From positions 4,235-68,234 of the forward strand of contig DKPS01000064.1 in the NCBI GenBank assembly GCA_002471345.1: a stretch of DNA of 64,000 nucleotides, written 5' to 3'. Source of the DNA: Saprospiraceae bacterium UBA7328. GTDB taxonomy: Bacteria; Bacteroidota; Bacteroidia; Chitinophagales; Saprospiraceae. Both the position numbers and the translations under genes were made by a program. Under the pieces are notes generated by a model. It was not told the DNA's origin. It worked only from the letters and a program-made list of their open reading frames with translations, and ran no database searches. Below, in pieces: positions 8,434 to 17,014 of this stretch (positions within the stretch are counted from its first letter, which is position 1; every line of letters starts with the position of its first letter).

Positions 8434-10785
8434 TTAGAATTTGAAATTATATGAAACGGAAGGAATGAAATTACCAACTACAGAAAGCTTCACAGCTTCA
8501 GTTACTCCATTTTCACCAAGTCTAGTAAAAATGGAGAATGGATTTCTTTTACTATATAAATTGTAAATGGAAAATACCCATTCACTTTGCCACCTTCGCT
8601 GTTCATTTTTCTTTCCTTGAAGTGTGGCTGATACATCAAGGCGATGGTAAGAAGGAATCCTAACATTGTTTCTAGAGTCAAATGCATTATCTGGAATAAT
8701 GTAGCCTTGTTGTTCAAATCTTGTAGTAGGAAATGTAGTAGGTGTACCGCTGATTAAAGCAAAATTAGCACTTAATGAAATTCTCTTAGAAACATCATAA
8801 AAAGCAGTTAAGCTTAGATTGTGAAGCTGATCAAATCTTGATGCATACCATTCATTATTGTTTACACCATTCACTTGTCTTTCAGTACGAGCTAGAGTAT
8901 AACTGACCCATCCATTAAACTTGCCTTCCGTTTTTTTAAACATCAATTCGAGACCATATGCTCTCCCTTGTCCTTCTAATAGGTCACCTTCCAATAATTC
9001 ATTAATTAATAGATCTGCGCCATCGATATAATCAACTAGTTGATCCATCTTTTTATAATATACTTCTGCTGATAACTCGTAGATGTCATCCTTGAAATTT
9101 TGGAAATAACCTAATGCAACTTGATTCGCAATCTGAGGCTTAATGTTGTTAGTAGATGGAGTCCATATGTCAACAGGTGTTGCAGCTGTTGTATTTGAAA
9201 TTAGATGTATGTATTGAGACATTTTATTATAACTCAACTTAAATGATTGCTTATCATTTAATTGATACTTTAATGATAATCTAGGTTCCAGGTTATTATA
9301 AGTTTTGATACTTTCCCATTGGTCGTATTCTTGAGAAGATACAACAGGCCGACGAAGCCCTGGAGTTGACTCTGCATATTCATAAGCCGTGCCTTCACCA
9401 GTGTAATTGAACATCGAAAACCTTAATCCATAGTTAAGAGAAAGCTTTTCGCCGATATCAATTTCATTTTCAATGAATAGACTGCTTTCAATGGCAAATT
9501 TCTTAGGTAATGTAAGATCAGTCACTTCTCCTTCGCTTACTCCAACAGCATTTGCTGGTTCGAATTCATATATAATACCATGAGCTCCAAATCTTACTAT
9601 GTTTCCAGGAGTTAAGAAGAGCGTAAATTCAGGTTCGAAGGAATAGTTTTTTATTGAGGCGTCCCAATCAAATTTATTGGTTGATTCACTGCCAAAATTT
9701 ATTTGATAATCATAATCACTATAATAGACGGTAAAATTAGAGAACAACTTATCTGAGAAAAGATGATTCCATCTTAAGGTAGTGGTAGCATTGCCCCAAT
9801 TAAAACCTGCATCATCACCAAATCCAAAGTTATCTCGTCCTGTATAAGCTGAAAGGAACAGAGTGTTTTTTTCATCTATATCGAAGTTGGTTTTTAATGT
9901 TAGGTCATAGAAATTTAGCACAGATCCTTCCACATCTTCATTTAAAAAGGGTTGAGCCAGTACATCAATGTATGATCTTCTTCCTGCTATGATAAAAGAA
10001 GCTTTGTCTTTTACAATTGGAGCTTCAACTGATAGTCTGCTGAAAATCGCTCCTATTCCACCATTGAGAGCTAAGTTCTTTTTGTTTCCTTCTTTCATCC
10101 TTACATCTAGAATAGAAGAAAGTCGACCACCATATCTCGCAGGGATCCCGCCTTTATACAATTTTACATCTTTTACAGCATCTGGATTAAATACAGAGAA
10201 AAAGCCAAATAGATGTGATGAATTATATACTGGAGCTTCATCTAGAAGTACTAAATTTTGATCTATACTTCCTCCTCTAACGTTAAATCCACTCGCTCCT
10301 TCACCCACGGAACTTACTCCCGGCAATAACTGTATACTTCTTAAAATTTCTACCTCCCCTAATAATGTTGGCATTTTTTGAATAGTACCTATATCCAGCT
10401 TGTTTACACTCATTTCATTAGTGCTTACATTGGCATTTGGAGCTTCTGAACTAATCACTATTTCTGTTAATTCTGACGCTTCAGTAGCCAGTTCTATGTC
10501 CTTTTTTTGATTTTGGAAAAGCTCGACAATGATCTCTTGTGTGATGAAACCCAAATAGGAGTATTGAAGTGTATATCTTCCTTGAGGTAGTGATAATGAA
10601 TAGAAACCATATTCATTAGTAGAAGCTCCTTTTTGTAGCTCTACAACATATACATTGGATCCGATTAAAGTTTCTCCATTAGATCCATCACTTATATATC
10701 CACTGATAGTGATGTTCTCTTGTGCATACGAAGAGTAGAAAGAAAAGGAAAGAATTATTAACAATGAGTAAAGGAATAGCTTCAT
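8434..10785 (-). CDS. TonB-dependent outer-membrane receptor with CarboxypepD-reg-like domain
   Basis: 783 residues. Signal peptide 1-21 (ending SYAQ). A carboxypeptidase-regulatory-like beta-sandwich spans about 24-105 (ISGYISDGSNGETLIGSNVYV, NEYGFYSLSLPQGRYTL). The plug is about 115-230, with LLPGVSSVGEGASGFNVRGG and LDEAPVYNSSHLFGFFSVFNP. The 22-strand barrel follows and ends in an aromatic residue (SVSYNFKF). This architecture with a downstream DUF4249 gene is a common Bacteroidota nutrient-import pair, with energy from TonB-ExbBD encoded elsewhere. The ligand is unknown. No hydrolase or regulator is adjacent, so it is not a classical polysaccharide utilization locus. Confidence 0.92.
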   Translation of the reverse strand: MKLFLYSLLIILSFSFYSSYAQENITISGYISDGSNGETLIGSNVYVVELQKGASTNEYGFYSLSLPQGRYTLQYSYLGFITQEIIVELFQNQKKDIELATEASELTEIVISSEAPNANVSTNEMSVNKLDIGTIQKMPTLLGEVEILRSIQLLPGVSSVGEGASGFNVRGGSIDQNLVLLDEAPVYNSSHLFGFFSVFNPDAVKDVKLYKGGIPARYGGRLSSILDVRMKEGNKKNLALNGGIGAIFSRLSVEAPIVKDKASFIIAGRRSYIDVLAQPFLNEDVEGSVLNFYDLTLKTNFDIDEKNTLFLSAYTGRDNFGFGDDAGFNWGNATTTLRWNHLFSDKLFSNFTVYYSDYDYQINFGSESTNKFDWDASIKNYSFEPEFTLFLTPGNIVRFGAHGIIYEFEPANAVGVSEGEVTDLTLPKKFAIESSLFIENEIDIGEKLSLNYGLRFSMFNYTGEGTAYEYAESTPGLRRPVVSSQEYDQWESIKTYNNLEPRLSLKYQLNDKQSFKLSYNKMSQYIHLISNTTAATPVDIWTPSTNNIKPQIANQVALGYFQNFKDDIYELSAEVYYKKMDQLVDYIDGADLLINELLEGDLLEGQGRAYGLELMFKKTEGKFNGWVSYTLARTERQVNGVNNNEWYASRFDQLHNLSLTAFYDVSKRISLSANFALISGTPTTFPTTRFEQQGYIIPDNAFDSRNNVRIPSYHRLDVSATLQGKKNEQRRWQSEWVFSIYNLYSKRNPFSIFTRLGENGVTEAVKLSVVGNFIPSVSYNFKF

Positions 10786-10856
10786 TTATTTCGATTCAAA
10801 GATGACAATAAGCACTCATTAGCTGACTCTGTTTGGTCATTGTAAAATGAGATCCA

Positions 10857-10864
10857 CAAAGCTA
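10857..10864 (-). promoter_or_regulatory. Candidate Bacteroidota -7 element for the TonB receptor
   Basis: Reading the minus strand gives TAGCTTTG, a full match to the TAnnTTTG -7 consensus known in Bacteroidota, about 70 nt upstream of the receptor start. No clear TTTG -33 element lies at the usual distance, so this is a weak call. Confidence 0.3.
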
Positions 10865-11031
10865 CAAACACTGAATGTTATGAGAAGTTTAAATTCTTCA
10901 AAAGGCCCTTATTTAGTCTATAAAACTCTATAATGAAACGACTAATGAGGTCTACCATGAAGAATCAAAAAAAATCATAATTTAAGTCAGGTCTTGGCCT
11001 TTCATCAAACATTAGATTCATTCTGTCTAAT

Positions 11032-11039
11032 TAAGTTTG
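11032..11039 (+). promoter_or_regulatory. Candidate Bacteroidota -7 element for the orphan membrane protein
   Basis: TAAGTTTG matches TAnnTTTG and lies 48 nt upstream of the ATG at 11088. A -33 TTG at proper spacing is not evident. Confidence 0.35.
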
Positions 11040-11087
11040 ACGGTGAAATGACATTTGGTATTTAGCAACAAATCATGAATTTCACAA

Positions 11088-11633
11088 ATGTTGAATCTCT
11101 TTGTTGTTTTCCAAAAAAAACTACGCTCTAGCCTGGTTGTATTATTTCTAATTTCATCACTTGTTGCATGGGAGTATTTCCATGGAGGCGTGGCTAGACA
11201 CTACTTGCTACATGATGAAAATATGCCATCTTTTTCAAATTGGTGGGGGCTTATTACTGTTCCATTAACGGCGTGGATATCACTTTCTTTAATCCAGAAA
11301 AATATAAAAACCAATCAAATCAATGATACTTTTAAATGTAGAACTATCAATGGTTTTCTTGTAGCCTTTTTGTTCGGAATTTTGATGTGTATATTATGGA
11401 ATTTCGAACTAGAAAATATCATGCAATTTGTAATATTATTACCCCTTTTATTGTCGCTATTTATGACTGTACATAGACCTGAAATCTTACTAGGATTTGT
11501 TTTAGGTATGGTCTTTACCTTTGGCGGTGTTCTGTCTGTAGGATTTGGAGTTTTTCTTTTGATCCTTTCCTTTCTAATAAATGGCGTGGTTAGAAAGGGT
11601 GTTCTATTCCTTTTGTCAAGGTTAAATTCATGA
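11088..11633 (+). CDS. Polytopic membrane protein of unknown function
   Basis: 181 residues with about six hydrophobic segments (roughly 13-29, 52-69, 87-105, 110-128, 131-150 and 150-168). A distinctive polar loop after the first segment carries EYFHGGVARHYLLHDENMPSF before NWWG, with several histidines that could contact a ligand or metal. I do not recognise a family. It stands alone between divergent and convergent genes with 302 nt upstream and 437 nt downstream, so it is likely monocistronic. Confidence 0.6.
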   Translation: MLNLFVVFQKKLRSSLVVLFLISSLVAWEYFHGGVARHYLLHDENMPSFSNWWGLITVPLTAWISLSLIQKNIKTNQINDTFKCRTINGFLVAFLFGILMCILWNFELENIMQFVILLPLLLSLFMTVHRPEILLGFVLGMVFTFGGVLSVGFGVFLLILSFLINGVVRKGVLFLLSRLNS

Positions 11634-12070
11634 CTTACAATGGTTGAATCTTCATTCTAATTTTTAGCTGTTGCTATTAGTTTGCTTTCGCAGTTATATA
11701 TTATAGGTGAGAAAAGTAAATCATTTTTTACCCTATTAACTATTTTAGATGTTACGGTAATATTATTTGTCAATTTGACCTAGGAGATTTAGGAAGCCGA
11801 TATTCAAGTCAAGATTTATCCAAGGGTTTTTCGGAAAAAATAGAAATGTGTCCCAGAGCTTAGCCAAAATAGATATTATAAATCCCTTTTAAACTATTCT
11901 TGCTAAATTATAATTTGTTACAATCAATCACTGTAATTATCGCGATCTGTCAGTTCTAATCAATCACTCCAATATTACTTAGATATTGGAGGAGGGAAAT
12001 TGTCGTTCTTAGATTTTCTGATCAGGAATTGATCCATTTTGTTGTTATTATTTGATTCAAGTCTTTTAAT
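11634..12070. other. Gene-free stretch between convergent genes
   Basis: 437 nt, A+T-rich, with no supported coding frame. AATCAATCACT occurs twice (near 11924 and 11959). A perfect 9-bp hairpin lies at 11967-11991. No tRNA or known ncRNA is recognisable. Confidence 0.5.
11967..11991. repeat. 9-bp perfect hairpin
   Basis: CTCCAATAT (11967-11975), a 7-nt loop, then ATATTGGAG (11983-11991). It lies about 80 nt downstream of the recN stop on the minus strand and has no T-run on either side, so it is not a clear terminator. Confidence 0.5.
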
Positions 12071-13741
12071 CTATTTTGTTCTTACCATTTCCATCAACTC
12101 TCTTGCATTTGTTACAGCAGATGGAGTAGGAGGATTGCCACTGAGCATATGCGCTATCTCATTGATTCGCCCATCTTCATCGAGTTTCCTGACTTTAGTG
12201 TAAGATCTTTCGGAGGTGTCTTCTTTATAGATGAAGAAGTGCTCGTCTCCATATGCAGCGACTTGTGGGGAGTGCGTGATAGTAATGATTTGATACTTTT
12301 CAGAAAGGTCACCAATGAGTTGCCCCATAATCAGTGCAACTTGACCTGAGACTCCAGAATCTACTTCATCAAAAATCATTGTAGGGAGATTAGTTCTATC
12401 CGCAATGATTGATTTGATACATAAAGCTAATCTAGACATTTCACCACCCGATGCAATTTGTGTAATGGGGTTCAGAGGGATACCCTTATTTGCACTAAAA
12501 TGATAAACAATATCATCATTTCCATGCTCTTCAAATGCTGGAAGTGGATTGATTTTTATTTCAAATCGTGCATTCGGCATGGACAACTTTTGTAAGATTT
12601 TTTCTATAGATTTTGAAAAATTCCCAGAAACATTTGTTCTAGATTCCGTCAGCCTATGTGCAATTTGCTTTAGTTCAGTTTTGCTTTCAGAAAGCTTCTT
12701 TTCTAATATTTCAATATGCTCATCTAGATTGTCATTGCGCTCTATTCTCACTTGTATATTATCTCTTATTTTCTTTAGAGCCTTGATGTCTAGTTCTTTA
12801 TGCTTCTTTTGAAGAGAATAGATCAAGTCCAATCGTTCTTTAGTCTCAGTGATTTTTAGCTCATCATAATCTGTTTCTTCTGCTAGGTTTTCACTTTGCC
12901 TTTGAAGATCTATTAATTCATCGTTCGCATCATCTAACCTCTCTTTAATATTGGCTATGATTGGATTGATCTTAGATAATGGAAGTAGTTCTTTAGAAAG
13001 GTCAGAAAGCTGGTCAGAAATGTTGGAATCAGCGTTTGATATCAATTGAGAAAAGTTATTGAGTATTCTCTTGATATCCTCTGCATTATTGAGTGTCTGA
13101 AATTCTGATTCTAATGTTTCAATATTTGTATTGTCCAAGTCTGCATGCTCCAGTTCTGTCAGTTGAAATTTTAGATATTCTAATTCTTGCTCAGACTGCT
13201 TTTCTTTATTTTTTAATGCATTCAGTTCTGTAACTATAGACTTATAATGTTTGAATGATTTTGAATAATTGACTTTGATTTTATCGTTGGCGGCCATTGC
13301 ATCTATATATGACCTTTGTTTATCAGCATCATTGATATCCATCGTATCAAATTGCTGATGTAGATCTATGAGAATAGATCCAGTCTTACGCAATGATTGT
13401 AAAGTAACAGGAGTATCATTTATAAATGCTCTGGATTTACCCCTATTATTAATTTCTCTTCTGATGACAACCTGCTCTCCATCAATATCATAGTCCTCTT
13501 CTTCTGAAAGACGTCTTTTTACCTTGTCATTTATTTGAAAATCCGCCTCAACTATACATTTACGAGATTCGTCGTATAAAACTTTTGTATCCGCCCTTGC
13601 CCCTAAGACCATATTTAGAGCGCCTAGAACAATTGATTTCCCGGCACCAGTTTCTCCAGTTATAATATTTAGATTTCGGTCAAATTTAAAATCGACCTCT
13701 TCTATTATAGCGTAGTTTTTTATTGATAAACTTCTTAGCAT
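12071..13741 (-). CDS. recN: DNA repair protein RecN
   Basis: 556 residues, near the usual 550-570. SMC-like architecture: the N-terminal ATPase half has Walker A GETGAGKS (29-36), a long coiled coil with a central break lies at about 150-370, and the C-terminal half has the ABC signature ASGGEMSRLALCIKS and Walker B MIFDEVDSGVSG, then the H-loop ITHSPQVAAYG. RecN bridges DNA ends in double-strand break repair together with RecA. It lies 12 nt downstream of the TMTC-like gene on the same strand, so the two may be co-transcribed, though no functional link is known. No LexA-like box is recognised upstream. Confidence 0.95.
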   Translation of the reverse strand: MLRSLSIKNYAIIEEVDFKFDRNLNIITGETGAGKSIVLGALNMVLGARADTKVLYDESRKCIVEADFQINDKVKRRLSEEEDYDIDGEQVVIRREINNRGKSRAFINDTPVTLQSLRKTGSILIDLHQQFDTMDINDADKQRSYIDAMAANDKIKVNYSKSFKHYKSIVTELNALKNKEKQSEQELEYLKFQLTELEHADLDNTNIETLESEFQTLNNAEDIKRILNNFSQLISNADSNISDQLSDLSKELLPLSKINPIIANIKERLDDANDELIDLQRQSENLAEETDYDELKITETKERLDLIYSLQKKHKELDIKALKKIRDNIQVRIERNDNLDEHIEILEKKLSESKTELKQIAHRLTESRTNVSGNFSKSIEKILQKLSMPNARFEIKINPLPAFEEHGNDDIVYHFSANKGIPLNPITQIASGGEMSRLALCIKSIIADRTNLPTMIFDEVDSGVSGQVALIMGQLIGDLSEKYQIITITHSPQVAAYGDEHFFIYKEDTSERSYTKVRKLDEDGRINEIAHMLSGNPPTPSAVTNARELMEMVRTK

Positions 13742-13753
13742 TAATTCTTCCTC

Positions 13754-15709
13754 TTATCTCAATAATTCTGAATAAGATGCTTCTCCTTGATATCCCAATT
13801 GCCTTGCATTTTGCATATCAGTTCTCGCATTATTAATATTACCCAGGTCATAATAAGCTTTGGATCGTTCGTAATAATAGATCCCTTTATTCGCATTATA
13901 CTGAATGGCTTTATTAAAATCACCAAGAGATTCTGATGGTCTTCTCAAAATTCTCTTTAATCTTCCTGATTCATACCAAATGTCTGATTGATATGGATTA
14001 AATCGGAGATAAACTTGGATATCACTTAAAGCATCCGCTGCCCTATTTAGTTGCTGATACATAATTGACCGATTGAGGTACGCGACAGCATGATCAGGAT
14101 TTGTTGTTATAGCATTGGAGAAATATCTAAGTGCATTTGTTTGGTCACCCATCTTGGCATGTATAGCTCCAAGGTTTGTCATATACTCCGCATTATGAGG
14201 TTCTATACTTAATGCTTTTTTATAGTCACTTTGTGCCAATGGCCAATCTCTTCTATTAGACGAGTTAAAATAGAGTTTGCCTCTACTATTATATGCTCCA
14301 GACTTCTCAGGAGCTAATCTGATTACCTCAGAATAATCATTTAATGCCTTCGGAATTTCACCTTGGTCTCTATAAAAATTTGCTCGATTATTCCATGCGA
14401 CTGTAATATTTCTATGATATTTCAAGACGTGACTCCAAAGAGTATCAGAGTCTTTCCAGATTTTGTTTTGTTGAAATGAAAGGAAAGAATAACCCAGTAT
14501 TATTGCAGCCCCAAAACCCAAAAATATGTTTCTATATTTTGGGAATTTTATTGAGACTTGGTCAAAATAGTAGGCAGTAATAAAGAACAAACCTATGAAA
14601 GCAATATATGTGAAACGATCAGCGAGAAAACCCTGGCCGGCACCGAGTATTTGCAATAGAAAGAAAATATTAAATGTAAAAAAGGCCAATCCAAATACAA
14701 CTGCTTTATATCTTTTTTTCCAAGCATAATAAAAGCCATAAAAATATACTGGTACTAGGGCCATAGATGCGTACATATACCAAGGCATTGTCTCAGGGTA
14801 TGGATATAATGGTAATGTTTCATAGGGAACTATGCTTTTTACCAAGTAGATCAAATAGGAGTAACTACCAATGAAAAATCTCTGAAAGAGTGAATATGTG
14901 GCATTTGATTCTAAGGATCCTTGATCTTTTAGAACTAATATTCCTATAATCCCAATTGCTAAGGACATCGCGAAGTATGGAATCTTTTCGATTATCAAAC
15001 TCCAACCTATCTTTCTATTTCTCCAATAGTCTATAGCTAGCATACTCAATGGTAAAGTCACAGCCTGAATTTTGGAAATTAGAGAAAGAGAGAATAATAC
15101 AAATACCCAGATCAGATATTTCTTTTGTTTTTTACTTTGGTGATACTTCACATAATTAATGAGGGCTCCCAGATAAAATGCCCCAAATAAGACATCTTTT
15201 CTTTCCGTAATCCATGCTACAGACTCAACTCTAAGAGGATGAACGGCGAATAACAATGTGATTCCTAAAGCTGCAAGATTACTCAGTTTAAGCAATTTCA
15301 TGAGCCGAAATAGAAGTAAAGCACATAGGATATGCAGAAGAATATTATTTAAATGCCAAGGCATTGGATTTTCAAATCCAAAAAATAGTTTTTCAAAAGC
15401 AAAAGTGGCTATGGGTAATGGGTTATAGTTTCCAATTACACCAGATGAGAAAATTTTACCGAGCTGTGTACCGATGTTCTCAGCCCGAACGTCCATGACA
15501 TTCTTATTTTCAAAGAAGTTGCGATCATCATCCCAATTGACAAAACCATTTTCCAAACTTGGTGAGAATACAGTAAAGGTTAATAGAGCAATAGGTAAAA
15601 GAAATTTCCAGTTAGAAAAGTCTCTCCAAAACTTAAACTGAAAAGAGTTGCTAACTAACTTTTTAGACTTTTTTTTGGTTTTTCCTTTGATTTTACGCTT
15701 TGTACTCAT
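13754..15709 (-). CDS. TMTC-like multi-pass membrane protein with C-terminal TPR repeats
   Basis: 651 residues. A lysine-rich N-terminus (1-19) precedes about ten membrane segments (35-410). The extracytoplasmic loop FSPSLENGFVNWDDDRNFFENKNV and the segment HPLRVESVAWITERKDVL are signatures of the TMTC/GT-C type of putative protein O-mannosyltransferase. The C-terminal 235 residues carry at least six TPR units (for example AWNNRANFYRDQGEIPKALN, AYLNRSIMYQQLNRAADALS). In eukaryotes TMTCs transfer mannose to cadherin domains. Bacterial homologues are uncharacterised, so a role in protein glycosylation is inference. Asp residues in the WDDDR loop are candidate catalytic acids. It is followed 12 nt later by recN. 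Confidence 0.8.
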   Translation of the reverse strand: MSTKRKIKGKTKKKSKKLVSNSFQFKFWRDFSNWKFLLPIALLTFTVFSPSLENGFVNWDDDRNFFENKNVMDVRAENIGTQLGKIFSSGVIGNYNPLPIATFAFEKLFFGFENPMPWHLNNILLHILCALLLFRLMKLLKLSNLAALGITLLFAVHPLRVESVAWITERKDVLFGAFYLGALINYVKYHQSKKQKKYLIWVFVLFSLSLISKIQAVTLPLSMLAIDYWRNRKIGWSLIIEKIPYFAMSLAIGIIGILVLKDQGSLESNATYSLFQRFFIGSYSYLIYLVKSIVPYETLPLYPYPETMPWYMYASMALVPVYFYGFYYAWKKRYKAVVFGLAFFTFNIFFLLQILGAGQGFLADRFTYIAFIGLFFITAYYFDQVSIKFPKYRNIFLGFGAAIILGYSFLSFQQNKIWKDSDTLWSHVLKYHRNITVAWNNRANFYRDQGEIPKALNDYSEVIRLAPEKSGAYNSRGKLYFNSSNRRDWPLAQSDYKKALSIEPHNAEYMTNLGAIHAKMGDQTNALRYFSNAITTNPDHAVAYLNRSIMYQQLNRAADALSDIQVYLRFNPYQSDIWYESGRLKRILRRPSESLGDFNKAIQYNANKGIYYYERSKAYYDLGNINNARTDMQNARQLGYQGEASYSELLR

Positions 15710-15728
15710 GATATAAGGACTGTGCTCA

Positions 15729-15736
15729 CAAAGTTA
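15729..15736 (-). promoter_or_regulatory. Candidate -7 element for the TMTC-like gene
   Basis: Minus strand reads TAACTTTG, a full TAnnTTTG match, 20 nt upstream of the start at 15709. It sits just after the hemD stop. The nearest upstream TTG is only 14 nt away, short of the usual spacing. Confidence 0.35.
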
Positions 15737-15747
15737 TCCAATTCTTA

Positions 15748-16416
15748 TTACAATTTATTTAAATATGATTGCAATGCTACAGCCATTGATGATTCTGTTG
15801 GATTATCAGCAATTTGATTATTCTTGATTCCACAATCACAAAGACTTTTAAAAGTGGTTTTCCCTATTGCTATATTCAAATGATTTCTATGAGGGTAATT
15901 TTTAAAATAAGTTTGGACAGCCATTGGGCTAGTAAATACAGCAACATTAGGATTATTAATGTCAATATTAGTTTTTGGCTTATTGTCATAAACTATAACT
16001 TCAAGAAATTGATCAATTTTAATCGACTTTTGAATACTTCTCAAAGAATTCTTACCTACTACGAATAGGCACATATCATTATTTAATACTTTCCTAAATT
16101 TTATTGCAACATCATTTCTCTCCCCAGAACCAATGAAATCAACTTCCCTATTTGTTCTTTCGAAGAAAAAGTGAGCTGTACCGGGCCCAAATGTTCCAAT
16201 TTTTTTGTTATTATGACTTCCTCCTTGATCCAAAAAATACCTTACTCCAGTCTTGGAATAAAAAAACACCCATTCAGATTTTAAATCTGTAAATGATATG
16301 GGTGAAAAGTGTAAAAGAGATTGATCTTCTATTGAAATTCCTCTTGGATGCAACAGATTATGGAATGGGCTGTTTGTTGCTAAATTCCTAGATATGAATA
16401 TATTAATCTTCGTCAT
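15748..16416 (-). CDS. hemD: Uroporphyrinogen-III synthase
   Basis: 222 residues from the ATG at 16416, which gives MTKINIFISRNLATNSP, the usual beta-strand start. An upstream ATG (16458) would add 14 residues reading into the previous gene. HemD proteins are poorly conserved. The call rests on the two-domain pattern: EWVFFYSKTGVRYF (domain 2 entry), IGTFGPGTAHFF, the hinge FVVGKNSLRSIQ, VAVFTSPMAVQTYF and LNIAIGKTTFKSL. It also rests on the hemC gene 600 nt upstream on the same strand. The enzyme closes hydroxymethylbilane with D-ring inversion. The start overlaps the stop of the exonuclease-like gene by 14 nt, indicating translational coupling. Confidence 0.8.
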   Translation of the reverse strand: MTKINIFISRNLATNSPFHNLLHPRGISIEDQSLLHFSPISFTDLKSEWVFFYSKTGVRYFLDQGGSHNNKKIGTFGPGTAHFFFERTNREVDFIGSGERNDVAIKFRKVLNNDMCLFVVGKNSLRSIQKSIKIDQFLEVIVYDNKPKTNIDINNPNVAVFTSPMAVQTYFKNYPHRNHLNIAIGKTTFKSLCDCGIKNNQIADNPTESSMAVALQSYLNKL

Positions 16417-17005
16417 CAAAGAAGATGTCTTCAAATGCTCCAGCCTTTTTAAGTGCAATAAAACACCTAGAGGCAGCTATGACATCTGCTCTTGCATTAC
16501 CGGCTGGAGTAAATCCTTGATTAAAAATAATAGAGTGCATTTCTTGAAGAGAAGGCCATTTATAACCACCTCCTCTTTTATTCTTCAGTTTACAATAGTA
16601 AGTAGCTTCATGCATTAGGCAATAAGACTCAATATGTCCTAAAAAGTTATTCATGGAAGACCTATAGCACTCAGCACCTAAAATCGAACCATTCAATTTT
16701 AGATTATGAGCAAATACATATTTTGCATTCTCACTTGATTTTTTTAGCTTATTCAAGACCTCCTCAAGATCATTCCCATTCTTATCAAACTGATCCAACT
16801 CCACATGAATATTATTAGCTAATTCTTCAGTGAGAGTAAAACCTTGTGGTGAAATAAGGTAGTTGTGATCTTCAATTGGCTTCAAGTCCTCGCCTAATAA
16901 GATCCAACTCAAATGCATCAACCTCGGCCAATTTGAAGCATCAGAAATATCAGCTTTGAATGTTAAGGGCTTTCCTGCAGATGCAGTGTCATATATTAAG
17001 TACAT
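16403..17005 (-). CDS. DEDDh exonuclease-fold protein lacking catalytic residues
   Basis: 200 residues with the layout of a Bacteroidota DnaQ-like 3'-5' exonuclease: N-terminal strand MYLIYDT, the NWPRLMHLSWILLGED segment, HN at 100-101, GAECYR, KWPSLQEMH and a final AD-x-x-A helix. However, motif I, normally D-x-E, reads D6-T-A8, so the metal-binding Glu is Ala. Motif II, normally HN-x-x-FD, reads HNLKLN, losing the Asp. Motif III, normally H-x-A-x-x-D, reads NARAD174, losing the general-base His. Only the first and last acids remain. It is intact, placed 9 nt after hemC and overlapping hemD, so it is maintained as a gene. Probably a pseudoenzyme with a binding role. Confidence 0.75.
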   Translation of the reverse strand: MYLIYDTASAGKPLTFKADISDASNWPRLMHLSWILLGEDLKPIEDHNYLISPQGFTLTEELANNIHVELDQFDKNGNDLEEVLNKLKKSSENAKYVFAHNLKLNGSILGAECYRSSMNNFLGHIESYCLMHEATYYCKLKNKRGGGYKWPSLQEMHSIIFNQGFTPAGNARADVIAASRCFIALKKAGAFEDIFFDDED

Positions 17006-17014
17006 GTTGCTAAT

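Larger units (their letters stand above)
10786..11087. other. Intergenic region between divergent genes
   Basis: 302 nt between the divergent TonB receptor and orphan membrane protein. No coding frame of interest. It contains a TAnnTTTG-type element for each side (10857-10864 on -, 11032-11039 on +). I see no repeat or RNA gene. Confidence 0.6.

Noticed and set aside
7521..8477. Long DUF4249 frame starting at 8477
   Set aside because: The extra 18 residues overlap the receptor's end and would place the lipoprotein signal internally. The ATG at 8423 gives the lipobox at the right distance.
9968..10261. 97-codon + strand frame inside the TonB receptor
   Set aside because: Antisense shadow of the receptor plug region, with no independent signal.
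11634..12070. A tRNA or small protein gene in the 437-nt gap
   Set aside because: No cloverleaf pattern or T-loop consensus is seen, and all frames are short with no start context.
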